64,000 nt of DNA from Pantoea sp. alder81 (GCF_020179835.1 NZ_JAIUDA010000003.1:533288-597287); one strand, 5' to 3'; counted from the stretch's first letter, positions 19,877 to 30,148 are shown. Made by a program: numbers and translations. Notes: generated from the sequence alone by a model not told the origin.

Positions 19877-20734
19877 TCAGGCTTCGATCGCCATACGCAG
19901 TTTCTTCATGGCGTTCTTTTCCAGCTGACGCACACGCTCTGCAGAGACGCCATATTTGTCGGCCAACTCCTGCAACGTGGTTTTGTTCTCATCATCCAGC
20001 CAACGGGCGCGGATAATGTGCTGGCTGCGCTCATCAAGGCTCAGCATGGCATCGCTCAGCTTGTCGGCAGCGTGTGCATCCCAGTTGTCCTCTTCAATGC
20101 CATCGGCAAAGTCGGAGGTTTTATCCTGCAGATACAGCACCGGTGCCATCGGCTTGCCTTCGCCTGCTTCGTCATCCGAAGACATGTCGAAAGTCATATC
20201 TTGCGCGGCCATACGAGATTCCATCTCGAGTACGTCTTTGCTGCTCACGCCTAACTCGCGCGCAACCATCTCCACTTCGTCCTGATTGAACCAACCGAGA
20301 CGCTGTTTGCTTTTACGCAGATTAAAGAACAGCTTACGCTGTGCTTTAGTGGTCGCGACCTTCACGATACGCCAGTTACGCAGCACGTATTCGTGAATTT
20401 CTGCTTTGATCCAGTGCACGGCAAATGACACCAGACGTACGCCGACTTCAGGGTTGAAGCGACGCACCGCCTTCATCAGGCCAATGTTACCTTCCTGAAT
20501 CAGGTCCGCCTGTGGCAGGCCGTAACCGGAGTAGTTACGAGCAATATGAACAACAAAGCGCAGGTGAGACAGGATCAGCGTCTTAGCTGCATCCAGATCG
20601 CCCTGGTAATGCAGTTTCTCCGCTAATGCCTTCTCCTGTTCTGCCGTCAGTACCGGCCAGTTGTTAGCAGCCCGGACGTAAGATTCCAGGTTACCCAGAG
20701 GCGCAATCGCTAAAGTTTGCATTTCTTTGGTCAT
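19877..20734 (-). CDS. rpoH: Heat-shock sigma factor RpoH (sigma-32)
   Basis: Alternative sigma factor that directs RNA polymerase to heat-shock promoters. The 285 residues match the family. The diagnostic region 2 segment [17 protein letters not shown] is at about residues 81-97, followed by the RpoH box stretch ([15 protein letters not shown]) and a C-terminal region 4 helix-turn-helix ([20 protein letters not shown]). In E. coli translation is controlled by an RNA thermosensor over the start region and the protein is unstable. The 240-base upstream region would hold the several expected promoters, which I did not map individually. Confidence 0.97.
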   Translation of the reverse strand: MTKEMQTLAIAPLGNLESYVRAANNWPVLTAEQEKALAEKLHYQGDLDAAKTLILSHLRFVVHIARNYSGYGLPQADLIQEGNIGLMKAVRRFNPEVGVRLVSFAVHWIKAEIHEYVLRNWRIVKVATTKAQRKLFFNLRKSKQRLGWFNQDEVEMVARELGVSSKDVLEMESRMAAQDMTFDMSSDDEAGEGKPMAPVLYLQDKTSDFADGIEEDNWDAHAADKLSDAMLSLDERSQHIIRARWLDDENKTTLQELADKYGVSAERVRQLEKNAMKKLRMAIEA

Positions 20735-20905
20735 TCAAACCCTCACAAATTCAATGGACTTGCTGCACGGTGTTTTGCGCAGACGTTACATTATGTCAAC
20801 GTCGCGAAAAAACCAAAAGCAATCTGTGCTACTTTGACGACAAAGTTATCCACAAGTTCAATTATAGCAGTGAATATTTTACACACAGATGACGGCGGGG
20901 GAAAT

Positions 20906-20945
20906 AGGAAAAATCCTCTGCTCCCAGATCGTCGGCAGCAGAGGA
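20906..20945 (-). terminator. Terminator of the ftsYEX operon
   Basis: Stem CCTCTGCT/AGCAGAGG (20915-20944) downstream of ftsX; on the minus strand it is followed by ATTTTTCC. It separates ftsX from the rpoH promoters. Confidence 0.75.
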
Positions 20946-20973
20946 AGATTATATCAAAAAACGTTGCTGTTGG

Positions 20974-21963
20974 TTACTGCGGCGTAAATCGGCGTAAATG
21001 TTGTACAGTCGCTAACCACGCGGCAATCCAGCCAATAATGGCGGCAATCAACAGTAGCAGCAGCCCTTCATCCCAGGAAAAACCTTCCAGAACAAAGGTG
21101 GTGCCAAACACCGTCGCCACCTGCGCTACAACTGATTGCAGACGCAGCACCAGCACTTCGGACAGCAGCAGTGAAAGCACTGCACCACTGAAACCTAACA
21201 GTGCGCCGCCATAGAGGAATGGGCGCAGGATAAAGCCATCGGTGGCACCAATCAGCTTTTGCACGTTAATGGTATCGCGGCGGGCAAAGATGCTCAGGCG
21301 CACGCTGTTACCGATCACCAGGAACACCGCCACCACCATCAGCAGGCCAATCATCGAAGCGATTTGCCCCACTAGCCCGGTTAATGCCGCCAAACGGGCA
21401 AACCAGCTGTCATCCATGCGCACTTCATCCACGCCCTGCACTTTCGCCACGCTATCACGCAGATTAGCCATGGTGTCTGAATTCTGGAAATTCAGCTTCG
21501 GCGTGATGATAGCGACGGCTGGCAGCGGGTTTTGTTCCAGCATATCCATCGAGCCACCGAAACCAGACCAGTTACGGAACTCATTCAGCGCTTCTTCACG
21601 CGTCAGATAGTTGACGTTATCTACGCCATCTAACTTTTTCAGTTCAGCCGCCACATTCTCGGCAGCCGTATCATCTAACGCTTTATCCAGATACACCGTC
21701 AGCTGCGGCGCGGGATACCACTGCGTGGCAGCCTGGCTGACGTTCTTCCACACCATGTAGCAGACGCTGGGCAGCGTCAGTGAGATGGCAATCACCATCA
21801 CGGTCAGCAGCGTCGCCAGCGGCTGACGCCACATATCCGACAGCGTGCCGCGCAGTGCATATCGCCACTGCTCCTGCCAGCCGCCTTTCAGCGCCTTGCT
21901 TTTGGAGGGCTGCTTCGTCGCCTTTGGCGCCGCCGGGCGCTTATTGCGTTTATTGACCATCAT
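20974..21963 (-). CDS. ftsX: Cell-division ABC transporter permease-like protein FtsX
   Basis: Inner-membrane partner of FtsE that activates the amidase regulator EnvC at the septum. The protein has 329 residues, somewhat shorter than E. coli (352) because the charged cytoplasmic N-terminus is reduced. Four membrane segments are visible: one near residues 51-71 ([20 protein letters not shown]) and three in the last third, with a large periplasmic loop between. Starts inside ftsE, overlapping it by 14 bases. Confidence 0.96.
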   Translation of the reverse strand: MMVNKRNKRPAAPKATKQPSKSKALKGGWQEQWRYALRGTLSDMWRQPLATLLTVMVIAISLTLPSVCYMVWKNVSQAATQWYPAPQLTVYLDKALDDTAAENVAAELKKLDGVDNVNYLTREEALNEFRNWSGFGGSMDMLEQNPLPAVAIITPKLNFQNSDTMANLRDSVAKVQGVDEVRMDDSWFARLAALTGLVGQIASMIGLLMVVAVFLVIGNSVRLSIFARRDTINVQKLIGATDGFILRPFLYGGALLGFSGAVLSLLLSEVLVLRLQSVVAQVATVFGTTFVLEGFSWDEGLLLLLIAAIIGWIAAWLATVQHLRRFTPQ

Positions 21964-22618
21964 GGCCTCCGTGCAGGCGTCCCTGATTCAGCGTCATCAA
22001 GCGATAATTGCGGCGTGCAATCAAACCGGTGTCGTGCGTGGCCATCAAGACGGTCACACCCACGCGGTTGAACTCTTCAAACAGACGCAGGATATCTTCC
22101 GACAGCGCGTCATCCAGGTTACCGGTGGGTTCGTCCGCCAGCAGCACCGCAGGTTTATTCACCACCGCACGGGCAATGCCGACACGTTGCTGTTCACCGC
22201 CAGAGAGCTGGATCGGGTAACTCTTCGCTTTGTCGAGCAGGCCGACTTTATCCAGCGCTGCCGATACGCGACGACGAATATCTTCACCGCTGGCGCCGGA
22301 AATAATCAGCGGGATCGCCACGTTGTCATAGACCGAGCGATCCATCAGCAAGTGGTGATCCTGGAAAATCATCCCGATCTGACGTCGCAGGAAAGGCACT
22401 TCACTGCGACGCAGACGCGAAATATCGTGGCCGCTAAACCAGATTTGCCCGGCGCTCGGGCGCTCAATGCCACAAATCAGCTTCAGCAAGGTACTTTTCC
22501 CGGCGCCAGAGTGGCCGGTCAGGAATGCCATTTCGCCGGGGCGCAGATGGAAATCGACTCCCTGCAGCGCCTGACGTCCCCCCAGGTAAGCTTTACTGAC
22601 CTCTTGAAAGCGAATCAT
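21950..22618 (-). CDS. ftsE: Cell-division ATPase FtsE
   Basis: ABC ATPase of the FtsEX divisome complex, 222 residues. Walker [10 protein letters not shown] is at 35-43, the [14 protein letters not shown] signature lies around residue 137, and Walker B is [12 protein letters not shown]. It begins five bases after the ftsY stop and overlaps ftsX. Confidence 0.97.
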   Translation of the reverse strand: MIRFQEVSKAYLGGRQALQGVDFHLRPGEMAFLTGHSGAGKSTLLKLICGIERPSAGQIWFSGHDISRLRRSEVPFLRRQIGMIFQDHHLLMDRSVYDNVAIPLIISGASGEDIRRRVSAALDKVGLLDKAKSYPIQLSGGEQQRVGIARAVVNKPAVLLADEPTGNLDDALSEDILRLFEEFNRVGVTVLMATHDTGLIARRNYRLMTLNQGRLHGGHDGQ

Positions 22619-22623
22619 CCCAA

Positions 22624-24168
22624 TTAATCCTCTCGGGCAAACAGTGCCTCAATAAAATCGGCGGCCTTAAATGGCCGTAAATCTTCGATGCCTTCCCCGA
22701 CACCGATATAGCGAATCGGAATACCAAACTGATCGGCAACCGAGAAGATCACGCCACCTTTGGCGGTACCGTCTAACTTGGTCAGGGTGATGCCGGTCAA
22801 GCCCACTGCTTCATGGAACAGTTTGGCCTGGCTCACAGCATTCTGCCCGGTGCTGGCATCAAGGGTCAGCATCACCTCGTGCGGCGCATCGCCATCCAGC
22901 TTTTTCATCACACGAGTGATTTTCTTCAGCTCTTCCATCAGGTGCGCTTTGTTCTGCAAGCGACCCGCAGTATCCGCAATCAGCACATCCACATTGCGAG
23001 ATTTAGCGGCCTGAATAGCGTCAAAAATGACGGAGGCGGAATCAGCACCGGTGTGCTGCGCGACCACCGGAATGTTGTTACGTTCGCCCCAGACCTGCAG
23101 CTGTTCAACTGCTGCTGCGCGGAAAGTATCACCTGCCGCCAGCATCACTGATTTGCCCTGCGCCTGATACTGACGCGCCAGCTTACCGATAGTGGTGGTT
23201 TTACCGACACCGTTGACGCCTACCATCAGGATAACAAACGGCGCTTTGCCGCCTACATCCAGCGGCCGATCAACTTTTTCCAGAATGCCGGCCATTTCGG
23301 TTTTCAGCAGCCCGTACAATGCTTCTGCGTCACGCAACTGCTTGCGATTGGCCTGTTGAGTCAGATTGGTGATGATGCGGCGGGTGGTTTCCACTCCGAC
23401 ATCGGCAATCAGCAGCTGCTCTTCCAGCTCTTCAAACAGGTCATCATCAATTTTTTTGCCACGGAACAGGCTGACAAAGCCAGAACCGAGGTTTTCACGC
23501 GTTTTAACCAGGCTGCGCTTGAGGCGAGCAAAGAAGCCCTCTTTCGTCGGGCGCTCCTGCTCTTGCGTCACCAGTGGCGCAGCGGCCAGCGGTAAGTCGC
23601 TGACGGTATCCTGCGCTTCGGTTTCAGCGTCTTCCGCGCAGGTCTCTGCCAACGCCAGCGCTTCCAGTTCCTCGTCGCTTAACGCGTCGTCTTCCGGTTC
23701 AACGGCTGCTTCGTCGATCTCCGGCTCATGCGGCACAATCACTGGCTCGACGACCGCTTCGTCGATCTCCGGCTCGTGCTGCACAATCCCTGGCTCGACG
23801 ACCGCTTCTTCGATCTCTGGCTCATGCTGCGCAGCAGGCGCGTCAATAATCAGTTCTTCTGCCTGCGGCTCTTCTTCGACAGGTGCCACTTCCGGATGGA
23901 TTTCCTCTTCCGGCAGCACTTCCTCTTCAATCGCGGTGATCGGCTCGGCCACCACCGCTTCTGGCTGTGCCAGTTGTTCTTCAGCTACGTGCTCAGTAAC
24001 GGCAACCGTCTCTTCTGCCTGCGCTTCGGCGCTTGCTAACGCGCTCTCTTCAGCGATCGGCTGTTGCGGCGCTTCGGCCGGTTGCTGCTCTTCCGCAGGC
24101 TGCTGCTTCTCTTCTTCTTTGCCAAAGCCTAGCCAGGAAAAAAAGCCACGTTTTTTCTCTTTTGCCAT
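22624..24168 (-). CDS. ftsY: Signal recognition particle receptor FtsY
   Basis: GTPase that docks ribosome-SRP complexes to the membrane for co-translational insertion. Of its 514 residues (E. coli 497), 1-200 are an extremely acidic A domain, then come the N domain and G domain, with GVNGVGKTTT at 317-326, DTFRAAAVEQLQ and DTAGRLQ. The N-terminus MAKEKKRGFFSWLGFG is the basic amphipathic membrane-targeting helix. Residues 114-161 are three tandem 16-residue repeats, which account for most of the extra length. First gene of ftsYEX. Confidence 0.97.
   Translation of the reverse strand: MAKEKKRGFFSWLGFGKEEEKQQPAEEQQPAEAPQQPIAEESALASAEAQAEETVAVTEHVAEEQLAQPEAVVAEPITAIEEEVLPEEEIHPEVAPVEEEPQAEELIIDAPAAQHEPEIEEAVVEPGIVQHEPEIDEAVVEPVIVPHEPEIDEAAVEPEDDALSDEELEALALAETCAEDAETEAQDTVSDLPLAAAPLVTQEQERPTKEGFFARLKRSLVKTRENLGSGFVSLFRGKKIDDDLFEELEEQLLIADVGVETTRRIITNLTQQANRKQLRDAEALYGLLKTEMAGILEKVDRPLDVGGKAPFVILMVGVNGVGKTTTIGKLARQYQAQGKSVMLAAGDTFRAAAVEQLQVWGERNNIPVVAQHTGADSASVIFDAIQAAKSRNVDVLIADTAGRLQNKAHLMEELKKITRVMKKLDGDAPHEVMLTLDASTGQNAVSQAKLFHEAVGLTGITLTKLDGTAKGGVIFSVADQFGIPIRYIGVGEGIEDLRPFKAADFIEALFARED
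23686..23829 (-). repeat. Three 48-base tandem repeats inside ftsY
   Basis: Encodes QHEPEIEEAVVEPGIV (114-129), QHEPEIDEAVVEPVIV (130-145) and PHEPEIDEAAVEPEDD (146-161). The DNA units are also nearly identical, so this is recent in-frame duplication in the disordered acidic A domain. Unit number may vary between strains. Confidence 0.9.
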
Positions 24169-24398
24169 TGTGTAACCACACTCCTCGATGGCTTATTCCC
24201 GGTAGCACGCTGTTCCCAGGGGATAAAAAATTCAATTTTTTGTTCGCGAGCGGCGTAAAAATCAGGCAATTACGCGCACCATATCAACTCAGTAGTCTAA
24301 CACTTTCCAGCCAGCGCACCACAGCACCCTTTTTTACGTTTCTTCTGCCTGCTACGCCCGTTAAACTACGCAACAAATTATGACGAGTTGTGAGCGAA

Positions 24399-24998
24399 AT
24401 GAGTAAATCCCCCCGCAGCAGCGGCGCTGCTGGCCAAATTCGTATCATTGGCGGACAGTGGCGTGGCCGCAAATTACCGGTGCCAGATAGCGCGGGTCTG
24501 CGCCCTACCACCGATCGTGTGCGTGAGACCCTGTTCAACTGGTTAGCGCCGGACATTCAGGAAGCGCGCTGCCTCGATTGCTTCGCCGGCAGCGGTGCAC
24601 TCGGGTTAGAGGCACTGTCACGCTATGCGGCATCTGCTACGCTGCTTGAGATGGAACGTTCCGTCGCCCAGCAGCTGTCGCAGAATCTGCAAACGCTGCG
24701 TGCGACACAGGGCAAAGTCGTGCAGACCAATACCTTGCAGTGGCTGAGCCAACCGGGTGAGCCGTTTGATGTGGTGTTTGTTGACCCGCCATTCCGTAAA
24801 GGGTTGCTTTTAGAAACCCTGACGCTGCTGGAAAATAACGGCTGGCTGGCGGAGAACGCACTGATTTACGTCGAAAGCGAAGTGGAGCACGGTTCGCCGG
24901 TCGCGCCCGCTAACTGGGATTTATACCGCGAGAAAATTGCCGGACAGGTGGCTTATCGCCTCTACCAACGCCAACAGGAGACGCACGATGTGGCTTAA
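24399..24998 (+). CDS. rsmD: 16S rRNA (guanine966-N2)-methyltransferase RsmD
   Basis: Methylates G966 of 16S rRNA using S-adenosylmethionine. The protein has 199 residues from the chosen ATG; a GTG three codons upstream is equally open. RIIGGQWRGRKLPVPDS near the N-terminus, the SAM-binding DCFAGSGALGLEALSRYA and the catalytic VDPPF motif are all present. Divergent from ftsY and overlapping yhhL by 11 bases. Confidence 0.94.
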   Translation: MSKSPRSSGAAGQIRIIGGQWRGRKLPVPDSAGLRPTTDRVRETLFNWLAPDIQEARCLDCFAGSGALGLEALSRYAASATLLEMERSVAQQLSQNLQTLRATQGKVVQTNTLQWLSQPGEPFDVVFVDPPFRKGLLLETLTLLENNGWLAENALIYVESEVEHGSPVAPANWDLYREKIAGQVAYRLYQRQQETHDVA

Positions 24999-25257
24999 TC
25001 TGGGACGACTATTGATGATTTGCGTCTGGGCATTTCTGCTGCTGAATCTGGTGCACCCTTTCCCGACACCGCTGCGCTACTTCGTGCATGTGGCACTGTT
25101 CTTCATGGTGATCATGCATGGCTTGCAGCTGGTGCTACTGCGCGCCACGCAGCCGAAGGATGCGCCAAAACTCAGTGGTGTCACTCAAGCGAAAATTTTC
25201 TTTTTTGGTGTGTTCGAACTGCTGGCGTGGCAAAAGAAGCATTATCCGAAGATGTAA
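24988..25257 (+). CDS. yhhL: DUF1145 inner-membrane protein YhhL
   Basis: Small membrane protein of unknown function, 89 residues, with two to three membrane segments in the first 55 residues and a short basic C-terminus ending WQKKHYPKM. It starts inside the 3' end of rsmD (ATG at 24988, AGGAG upstream), so it is translationally coupled, as in E. coli. An upstream in-frame extension lies wholly inside rsmD and was rejected. Confidence 0.86.
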   Translation: MWLNLGRLLMICVWAFLLLNLVHPFPTPLRYFVHVALFFMVIMHGLQLVLLRATQPKDAPKLSGVTQAKIFFFGVFELLAWQKKHYPKM

Positions 25258-25261
25258 CGTT

Positions 25262-25283
25262 CAGGGCCGCTACAGCGGCCCTT
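25262..25283. terminator. Hairpin between yhhL and the DUF2500 gene
   Basis: AGGGCCGCT-AC-AGCGGCCCT fills the 27-base gap between convergent stops. The stem is strong and GC-rich with only a short T-rich stretch (TTGTTATTG) after it, so it is a likely two-way terminator. Confidence 0.7.
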
Positions 25284-25284
25284 G

Positions 25285-25641
25285 TTATTGCGCGGGGGTA
25301 AAACTAACAAAGCGACTGCCCTGCATTTTCAACTCCCCTTTCGCGCCCTTATCAATGTGATGATAGTCATTGGCGCTCACCACCACTTTGATGTCACTCG
25401 CCCCATTGAGCGGGTGGAACCAGGCTTCATACTTCATATCTTCCGCCACAATCTCTTCACGCTGCCGCGAACGACGATTAGGCGAGGGGAACTCACGTTT
25501 GGTTTTCACTTCAACGCTCAGTGAGCGAACCGGTGAAGCATCATTTACCGCGGTTTCACGGCGTTGCTTGATAAACTGACGGGTCGCCAAAACGGCAATA
25601 ATCGCCAGAACGATAAAAAAGATTAGCGGTGGTTTGCTCAT
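25285..25641 (-). CDS. yhhM: DUF2500 family protein (YhhM-like)
   Basis: 118-residue protein with one N-terminal membrane anchor (PPLIFFIVLAIIAVLATR) and a soluble domain. The domain has the SVEVKTKRE...RRSRQRE and FVSFTPAQ ends of the DUF2500/YhhM family. The function is unknown. I use the ATG at 25641 because the anchor follows at once, whereas the upstream 18 codons add only hydrophilic residues. Gene order rsmD-yhhL-yhhM-yhhN-zntA matches E. coli. Confidence 0.82.
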   Translation of the reverse strand: MSKPPLIFFIVLAIIAVLATRQFIKQRRETAVNDASPVRSLSVEVKTKREFPSPNRRSRQREEIVAEDMKYEAWFHPLNGASDIKVVVSANDYHHIDKGAKGELKMQGSRFVSFTPAQ

Positions 25642-25804
25642 GATTTCTCTCGCGCTTTGCGTTAGTGTCGGAACAGTAAAAAGACGACAAAGCATACAAC
25701 CAGAGTTGACCGATTGTCACATTCGTCGCCGGTAACTTACACTGAGATCGCTATTTTGGGAAAATTCATGACTCTGGACGCTGCGTTCAGAAAAGGGAGA
25801 AAAC

Positions 25805-26434
25805 ATGCTTTGGTCTTTCCTTGCCGTACTTTTTTCCGGTTGGCTTTACGTTGATGCTTCATACCGTGGCCCGCAGTGGCAACGCTGGCTGTTCAAACCT
25901 GTTACCTTGCTGTTGCTGGTCGCCTGGGCCTGGCAAGCGCCCACACTCAACACTACCGATTACCTGATTCTGGCGGGTCTGGTTGCTACCCTGGTGGGCG
26001 ATGCGCTGACGTTACTGCCTCGCCAGCAAATGCTGTATGCGCTGGGTGCATTCTTCCTGTCGCACCTGCTCTACACCATCAGCTTCGCCGCGCACATGAC
26101 CATGAGTTTCTTCTGGCCGATTCCAGTGACACTGCTGGTGATTGGGGCCGTCGTCATCGGCGTGATTTGGTCGAAACTGGAAGATTTGCGCTGGCCAATC
26201 TGTACCTTGATTGGCATGACGCTGGTGATGAACTGGATGGCAGCAGAGAATTACTTCTTCCGTCCGACGGATTACAGCTTCTCGCTGCTGGTTGGTGCAG
26301 GATTGCTACTGTTAGGCAATATTGTTTGGTTTATCACCCACTATCGCCGCCGTTTCAGTGCCGATAGCGCCATTGTTGCCGCTTGCTACTTCGCCGGTCA
26401 CTTTATGATTGTGCGTTCACTGTGGCTGTATTGA
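25805..26434 (+). CDS. yhhN: Lysoplasmalogenase-like membrane protein YhhN
   Basis: TMEM86/YhhN family integral membrane protein, 209 residues and about eight membrane segments. Animal members hydrolyse the vinyl ether bond of lysoplasmalogen; the bacterial role is not established. The conserved [14 protein letters not shown] and [12 protein letters not shown] segments are visible. It lies directly upstream of the zntA promoter, in the same direction. Confidence 0.86.
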   Translation: MLWSFLAVLFSGWLYVDASYRGPQWQRWLFKPVTLLLLVAWAWQAPTLNTTDYLILAGLVATLVGDALTLLPRQQMLYALGAFFLSHLLYTISFAAHMTMSFFWPIPVTLLVIGAVVIGVIWSKLEDLRWPICTLIGMTLVMNWMAAENYFFRPTDYSFSLLVGAGLLLLGNIVWFITHYRRRFSADSAIVAACYFAGHFMIVRSLWLY

Positions 26435-26454
26435 AGAAAAGATGACCTTACTGC

Positions 26455-26486
26455 TTGACTCTGGAGTTGACTCCAGAGTGTAGCAT
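26455..26486 (+). promoter_or_regulatory. ZntR-type promoter and operator of zntA
   Basis: A -35 hexamer TTGACT (26455-26460) and a -10 hexamer TAGCAT (26481-26486) are separated by 20 bases, the over-long spacing typical of MerR-family activated promoters. The spacer is an inverted repeat with arms ACTCTGGAG and CTCCAGAGT (26458-26479), nearly the same as the E. coli zntA operator. Predicts activation by Zn/Cd/Pb through ZntR, which is encoded elsewhere. Confidence 0.93.
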
Positions 26487-26527
26487 TCGGGATGCGGGCA
26501 GTGGCCCGCATTGATCCCGGAGGTCAT

Positions 26528-28804
26528 ATGCACGCTCATTCTCATTCATGCCGTTGTGGGAAATCCCACAGCAAACTCCAGCCGCTGTGCAGCATTCGCT
26601 CTGCAACGCCTACCGCGCTAAAAATCTCGGCTGCCCTGCCCGCCACACCCGAAAGTGGCTGCGGCTGCTGCGATAACGACAGCGGCAGTCCCGGCGGCGA
26701 AAGCGACGCCGAAAGCGACAGGCTCTCGTCCACCTCCCATCAATTCCGCTGGAAGATTGCCGGTATGGATTGCCCCAGCTGCGCGCGAAAAATTGAAACT
26801 GCCGTACAACAACTGGCGCATGTGCGCACCGCTCGCGTGATTTTTGCCAGTGAAAAACTGGAGGTGGATGCCGACCAGGATATCCGCCCGGCCATCGAAC
26901 AGGCCGTGAAAAATGTCGGTTTTACCCTGACCTCAACCGATCCGCAAACTCAGCCCGCGCCTCAACGCCGCTGGCAGGAAAATGCCGGTTTGCTATTACT
27001 GGCATTGCTGATGCTCGCCAGTTGGCTATTGAGTCAGGTGTCTCCTGTATGGGGCGATCGCCTGTTTGTGGCGACCACGCTGATAGGCTTAGCGCCCATT
27101 GCACTTAGCGCCTGGAAACTGCTGCGAAGCGGTTCCCCGTTCAGTATCGAAACGCTGATGACCCTCGCCGCCGCCGGTGCGTTAGTGATTGGTGCGCACG
27201 CCGAAGCTGCCATGGTGCTGCTGCTGTTCCAGCTGGGCGAACGTCTTGAATCTTACGCCGCTTCGCGTGCCCGTCGCGGTGTGACCGCATTAATGGCACT
27301 CCGTCCCGACACCGCTACGCGGTTGACCGGCACCCAACGTGAGCAGGTGGCGCTGGCTGACTTACGTCCCGGCGATACGATTGAAGTCGCTGCTGGCGGT
27401 CGTTTACCTGCGGATGGTGAGCTGCTTAAACTGGGCGCCAGCTTTGATGAAAGCGCGCTGACCGGTGAATCAGTGCCGGTTGCTCGTCAGCCGGGCGAAG
27501 CGGTGATGGCAGGCGCGACCAGCGTGGATCGATTGGTCACGCTGAAAGTCATTTCCCAACCCGGCAATAGCGCGATTGATCGCATCCTGCAGCTCATTGA
27601 AGAAGCTGAAAGCCACCGTGCACCGGTTGAGCGCTTTATCGATCGCTTCAGCCGCATCTATACACCCGCCATTATGTTGCTGGCGCTGCTGGTGATGGTG
27701 CTACCGCCACTGCTGGCAGGTGCCGCCTGGTTGCCGTGGATTTATAAAGGCCTGACGCTGCTATTGATTGGTTGCCCTTGTGCGCTGGTGATTTCAACAC
27801 CCGCCGCGATCACCTCTGGCTTAGCGGCGGCAGCGCGTCAGGGCGCCCTGATAAAAGGGGGCGCCGCGCTGGAGCGTCTCAGCCGCATCCAGACCATGGC
27901 ATTCGATAAAACCGGCACCCTCACCCTCGGCAAACCGCAGGTGACCGAGGTCGAATCTTTTAGCGCGTTGGAAGAAAGCGCGCTGCTGAGCATTGCAGCC
28001 GCAGTTGAACAAGGTTCCAGCCATCCTTTGGCAATCGCCATCGTGCGCGAGGCCGAACAGCGCCAGCTCACGCTACCCCACGCCCAGCTGCAGCAAACCC
28101 TGGCCGGCAGCGGCATCCGCGCGCAGATTGATGGCGCGGCCTATCAGCTGCTGGCGCCGCGTGATGTCACCACACTCACGGTCGACCAGCAGCAGGCGAT
28201 AGCGCAACGCGAAGCAGAGGGTAAAACCGTGGTGGTGCTGTTGCAGGATGAGACGGTGCTCGGCAGCCTGGCGTTACAGGATCAACTGCGAGAGGAAGCC
28301 GTCACCGCGCTGGCACAGTTGCAAGCGATGGGCATTAATAGCCTGATGTTGACCGGTGATAACCCGCGTGCAGCGGCGGCGATGGCGGCTGCACTCAACA
28401 TTGATTATCGCGCCGGGCTTTTACCTGCCGATAAAGTGGAGGCGGTGCGCAAACTGGGAGAGCAGCAGTCACTGGCGATGGTAGGTGATGGCATTAACGA
28501 TGCACCGGCGATGAAAGCCGCCACGATGGGCATTGCCATGGGCAGCGGCACCGATGTCGCGCTGGAGGCCGCCGACGCCGCACTGACACAAAACCGTCTG
28601 GCGATCCTGCCGCGCACCATCGCACTGGCACGCCGCACGCGCGCCATTATCCGTCAGAACATCGCGATAGCGCTGGGGCTGAAAGGCATTTTCCTCGTCA
28701 CCACGCTGCTTGGCTTTACCGGTTTGTGGCTGGCGGTGCTGGCGGATTCAGGCGCGACGGCGCTGGTTACGGCCAACGCCTTGCGATTACTGCGTCAGCG
28801 TTAA
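26528..28804 (+). CDS. zntA: Zn(II)/Cd(II)/Pb(II)-exporting P-type ATPase ZntA
   Basis: P1B-type ATPase of 758 residues that pumps zinc, cadmium and lead out of the cytoplasm. The soluble N-terminus has a His/Cys-rich start ([13 protein letters not shown]), a CGCC cluster near residue 45 and the metal-binding GMDCPSC at 79-85. The transmembrane CPC is at 416-418 and the phosphorylation motif DKTGT at 460-464, with GDGINDAPA later. The ATG at 26528 has an ideal GGAGG site, so the 12-codon upstream extension was rejected. Its stop overlaps that of the convergent tusA. Confidence 0.96.
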   Translation: MHAHSHSCRCGKSHSKLQPLCSIRSATPTALKISAALPATPESGCGCCDNDSGSPGGESDAESDRLSSTSHQFRWKIAGMDCPSCARKIETAVQQLAHVRTARVIFASEKLEVDADQDIRPAIEQAVKNVGFTLTSTDPQTQPAPQRRWQENAGLLLLALLMLASWLLSQVSPVWGDRLFVATTLIGLAPIALSAWKLLRSGSPFSIETLMTLAAAGALVIGAHAEAAMVLLLFQLGERLESYAASRARRGVTALMALRPDTATRLTGTQREQVALADLRPGDTIEVAAGGRLPADGELLKLGASFDESALTGESVPVARQPGEAVMAGATSVDRLVTLKVISQPGNSAIDRILQLIEEAESHRAPVERFIDRFSRIYTPAIMLLALLVMVLPPLLAGAAWLPWIYKGLTLLLIGCPCALVISTPAAITSGLAAAARQGALIKGGAALERLSRIQTMAFDKTGTLTLGKPQVTEVESFSALEESALLSIAAAVEQGSSHPLAIAIVREAEQRQLTLPHAQLQQTLAGSGIRAQIDGAAYQLLAPRDVTTLTVDQQQAIAQREAEGKTVVVLLQDETVLGSLALQDQLREEAVTALAQLQAMGINSLMLTGDNPRAAAAMAAALNIDYRAGLLPADKVEAVRKLGEQQSLAMVGDGINDAPAMKAATMGIAMGSGTDVALEAADAALTQNRLAILPRTIALARRTRAIIRQNIAIALGLKGIFLVTTLLGFTGLWLAVLADSGATALVTANALRLLRQR

Positions 28805-29049
28805 GCCGCACCTTTCTGAATCAGATACTGGTACGGCAGCGTTTCCGTCTGCTGTGCCAGTAGCTGATGTTCCATAAAACGGCAGAAACCAGGAATATCA
28901 CGCGTGGTAGCCGGATCGTCGGCAATGATCAGTAAGGTTTCGCCCGCCTGCATGGTGCGCACGGTCTTACGCACCATCATTACCGGTTCCGGGCAGCGCA
29001 GGCCAAGTGCATCAAGCGTGTGGTCCGGCGCAGAAAAGGGATCGCTCAT
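28801..29049 (-). CDS. tusA: Sulfur carrier protein TusA
   Basis: 82-residue sulfur-transfer protein that receives persulfide sulfur from IscS for tRNA 2-thiouridine and other pathways. The catalytic cysteine lies in [14 protein letters not shown] at residue 19. Length and the C-terminal YLIQKGAA match the family. Converges on zntA with a four-base stop overlap. Confidence 0.94.
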   Translation of the reverse strand: MSDPFSAPDHTLDALGLRCPEPVMMVRKTVRTMQAGETLLIIADDPATTRDIPGFCRFMEHQLLAQQTETLPYQYLIQKGAA

Positions 29050-29196
29050 GATTCTCTGTCTTCATTCAAGGTGGGCGCTCATTCTAGCGCGCTAAATACA
29101 CAGCGCAAGGCGATAACGATTGCGTTAAAATTAACCATTGCATTAATTGCGCAACGCGCTAAGATCGCCGCCGTTTTTTTACCAAATTGCTTAATC

Positions 29197-29315
29197 CTCG
29201 AAATAATTCACGTTGTCGCAAGGCGGCAAGCTTGGTCATCTCCAGGAGCTTACTTAAGTAAGTGACTGGGGTGAACGAGCGTAGCCAACGCACATATAAT
29301 TTGAAGTATGAAGAG
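29197..29315. repeat. ERIC element upstream of yhhQ
   Basis: Enterobacterial repetitive intergenic consensus element. The centre reads CCAGGAGCTTACTTAAGTAA and then GTGACTGGGGTGAACGAGCG, which match the ERIC1R (reverse complement) and ERIC2 priming sequences, flanked by AGGCGGCAAG and GCCAACGCAC...TTTGAAGTATGA. About 119 bases. It ends 43 bases before the yhhQ ATG, so it is probably transcribed in the yhhQ 5' leader. The rest of the 308-base gap (29050-29196) should hold the tusA and yhhQ promoters. Confidence 0.93.
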
Positions 29316-29357
29316 GATTGTTGGGTTCCCTCACCCCATTACTCAAAAAGGTCAGAC

Positions 29358-30023
29358 ATGATTGATTTTTCTGCACGTCAGCGCATGCATGCGCTGTTTT
29401 GGCTATCGCTATTCCATTTGCTGGTGATCACCTCCAGTAACTATCTGGTACAGCTGCCGGTTTCCATCTTCGGCTTCCATACCACCTGGGGTGCGTTTAG
29501 TTTTCCGTTTATCTTCCTCGCTACCGATCTCACCGTGCGCATCTTTGGCGCGCCGTTAGCCCGTCGTATTATTCTGGCGGTGATGATCCCGGCGCTGTTT
29601 ATCTCTTACGTCGTGTCCTGTGTGTTTTACCAGGGCGAATGGCAGGGATGGGCATCGCTGGAGCAGGTGAACCTGTTTGTCGCGCGTATCGCCAGCGCCA
29701 GCTTTATGGCTTATGCGCTCGGTCAGATTCTGGATATCCACGTTTTTAACCGTTTGCGTCGTTTACCGCAGTGGTGGATTGCTCCTGCATCCGCCATGTT
29801 CCTCGGTAATATCAGCGATACGATGGCCTTCTTTTTCATCGCCTTCTACAAGAGTCCGGACCCGTTTATGGCCGCGCATTGGGTAGAGATTGCGTTGGTG
29901 GATTACAGCTTCAAAGTGCTGATCTGCATGATTTTCTTCCTGCCTGCTTACGGTGTACTGCTGAACAGCCTGCTGAAACGTCTGGCAGAGCGCTCGACAC
30001 AGCGTCAGATCAATTTCGGCTAA
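29358..30023 (+). CDS. yhhQ: Queuosine precursor transporter YhhQ
   Basis: Inner-membrane transporter of the YhhQ/DUF165 family, which takes up 7-cyano-7-deazaguanine and related precursors of the tRNA base queuosine. The protein has 221 residues, about six membrane segments and the family motifs SSNYLVQLPV, WGAFSFPFIFLATDLTVR and SDTMAFF. The open frame extends 32 codons upstream through the ERIC element; I choose the ATG at 29358, which gives the family start MIDFSARQR with a nearby AAAGG. Confidence 0.92.
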   Translation: MIDFSARQRMHALFWLSLFHLLVITSSNYLVQLPVSIFGFHTTWGAFSFPFIFLATDLTVRIFGAPLARRIILAVMIPALFISYVVSCVFYQGEWQGWASLEQVNLFVARIASASFMAYALGQILDIHVFNRLRRLPQWWIAPASAMFLGNISDTMAFFFIAFYKSPDPFMAAHWVEIALVDYSFKVLICMIFFLPAYGVLLNSLLKRLAERSTQRQINFG

Positions 30024-30148
30024 TTGCACATAGACGAAACGCCGCAGCGCGCTAAGATTTCCTGACAAACCGGCGGTTGCTTTTGACCGCCGATTCCGTT
30101 TTTATACCGGGTAGAAAGCACCTGACTGGGATCATCAAAGGGAAAAGA

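Noticed and set aside
23366..24175. 269-codon serine-rich frame opposite ftsY
   Set aside because: It is the antisense shadow of the Glu/Ala-rich FtsY acidic domain; serine-rich low complexity arises from the complementary codons, and FtsY is unmistakable.
29262..29357. N-terminal extension of yhhQ through the ERIC element
   Set aside because: The extension is translated repeat sequence, and the family N-terminus begins at 29358.
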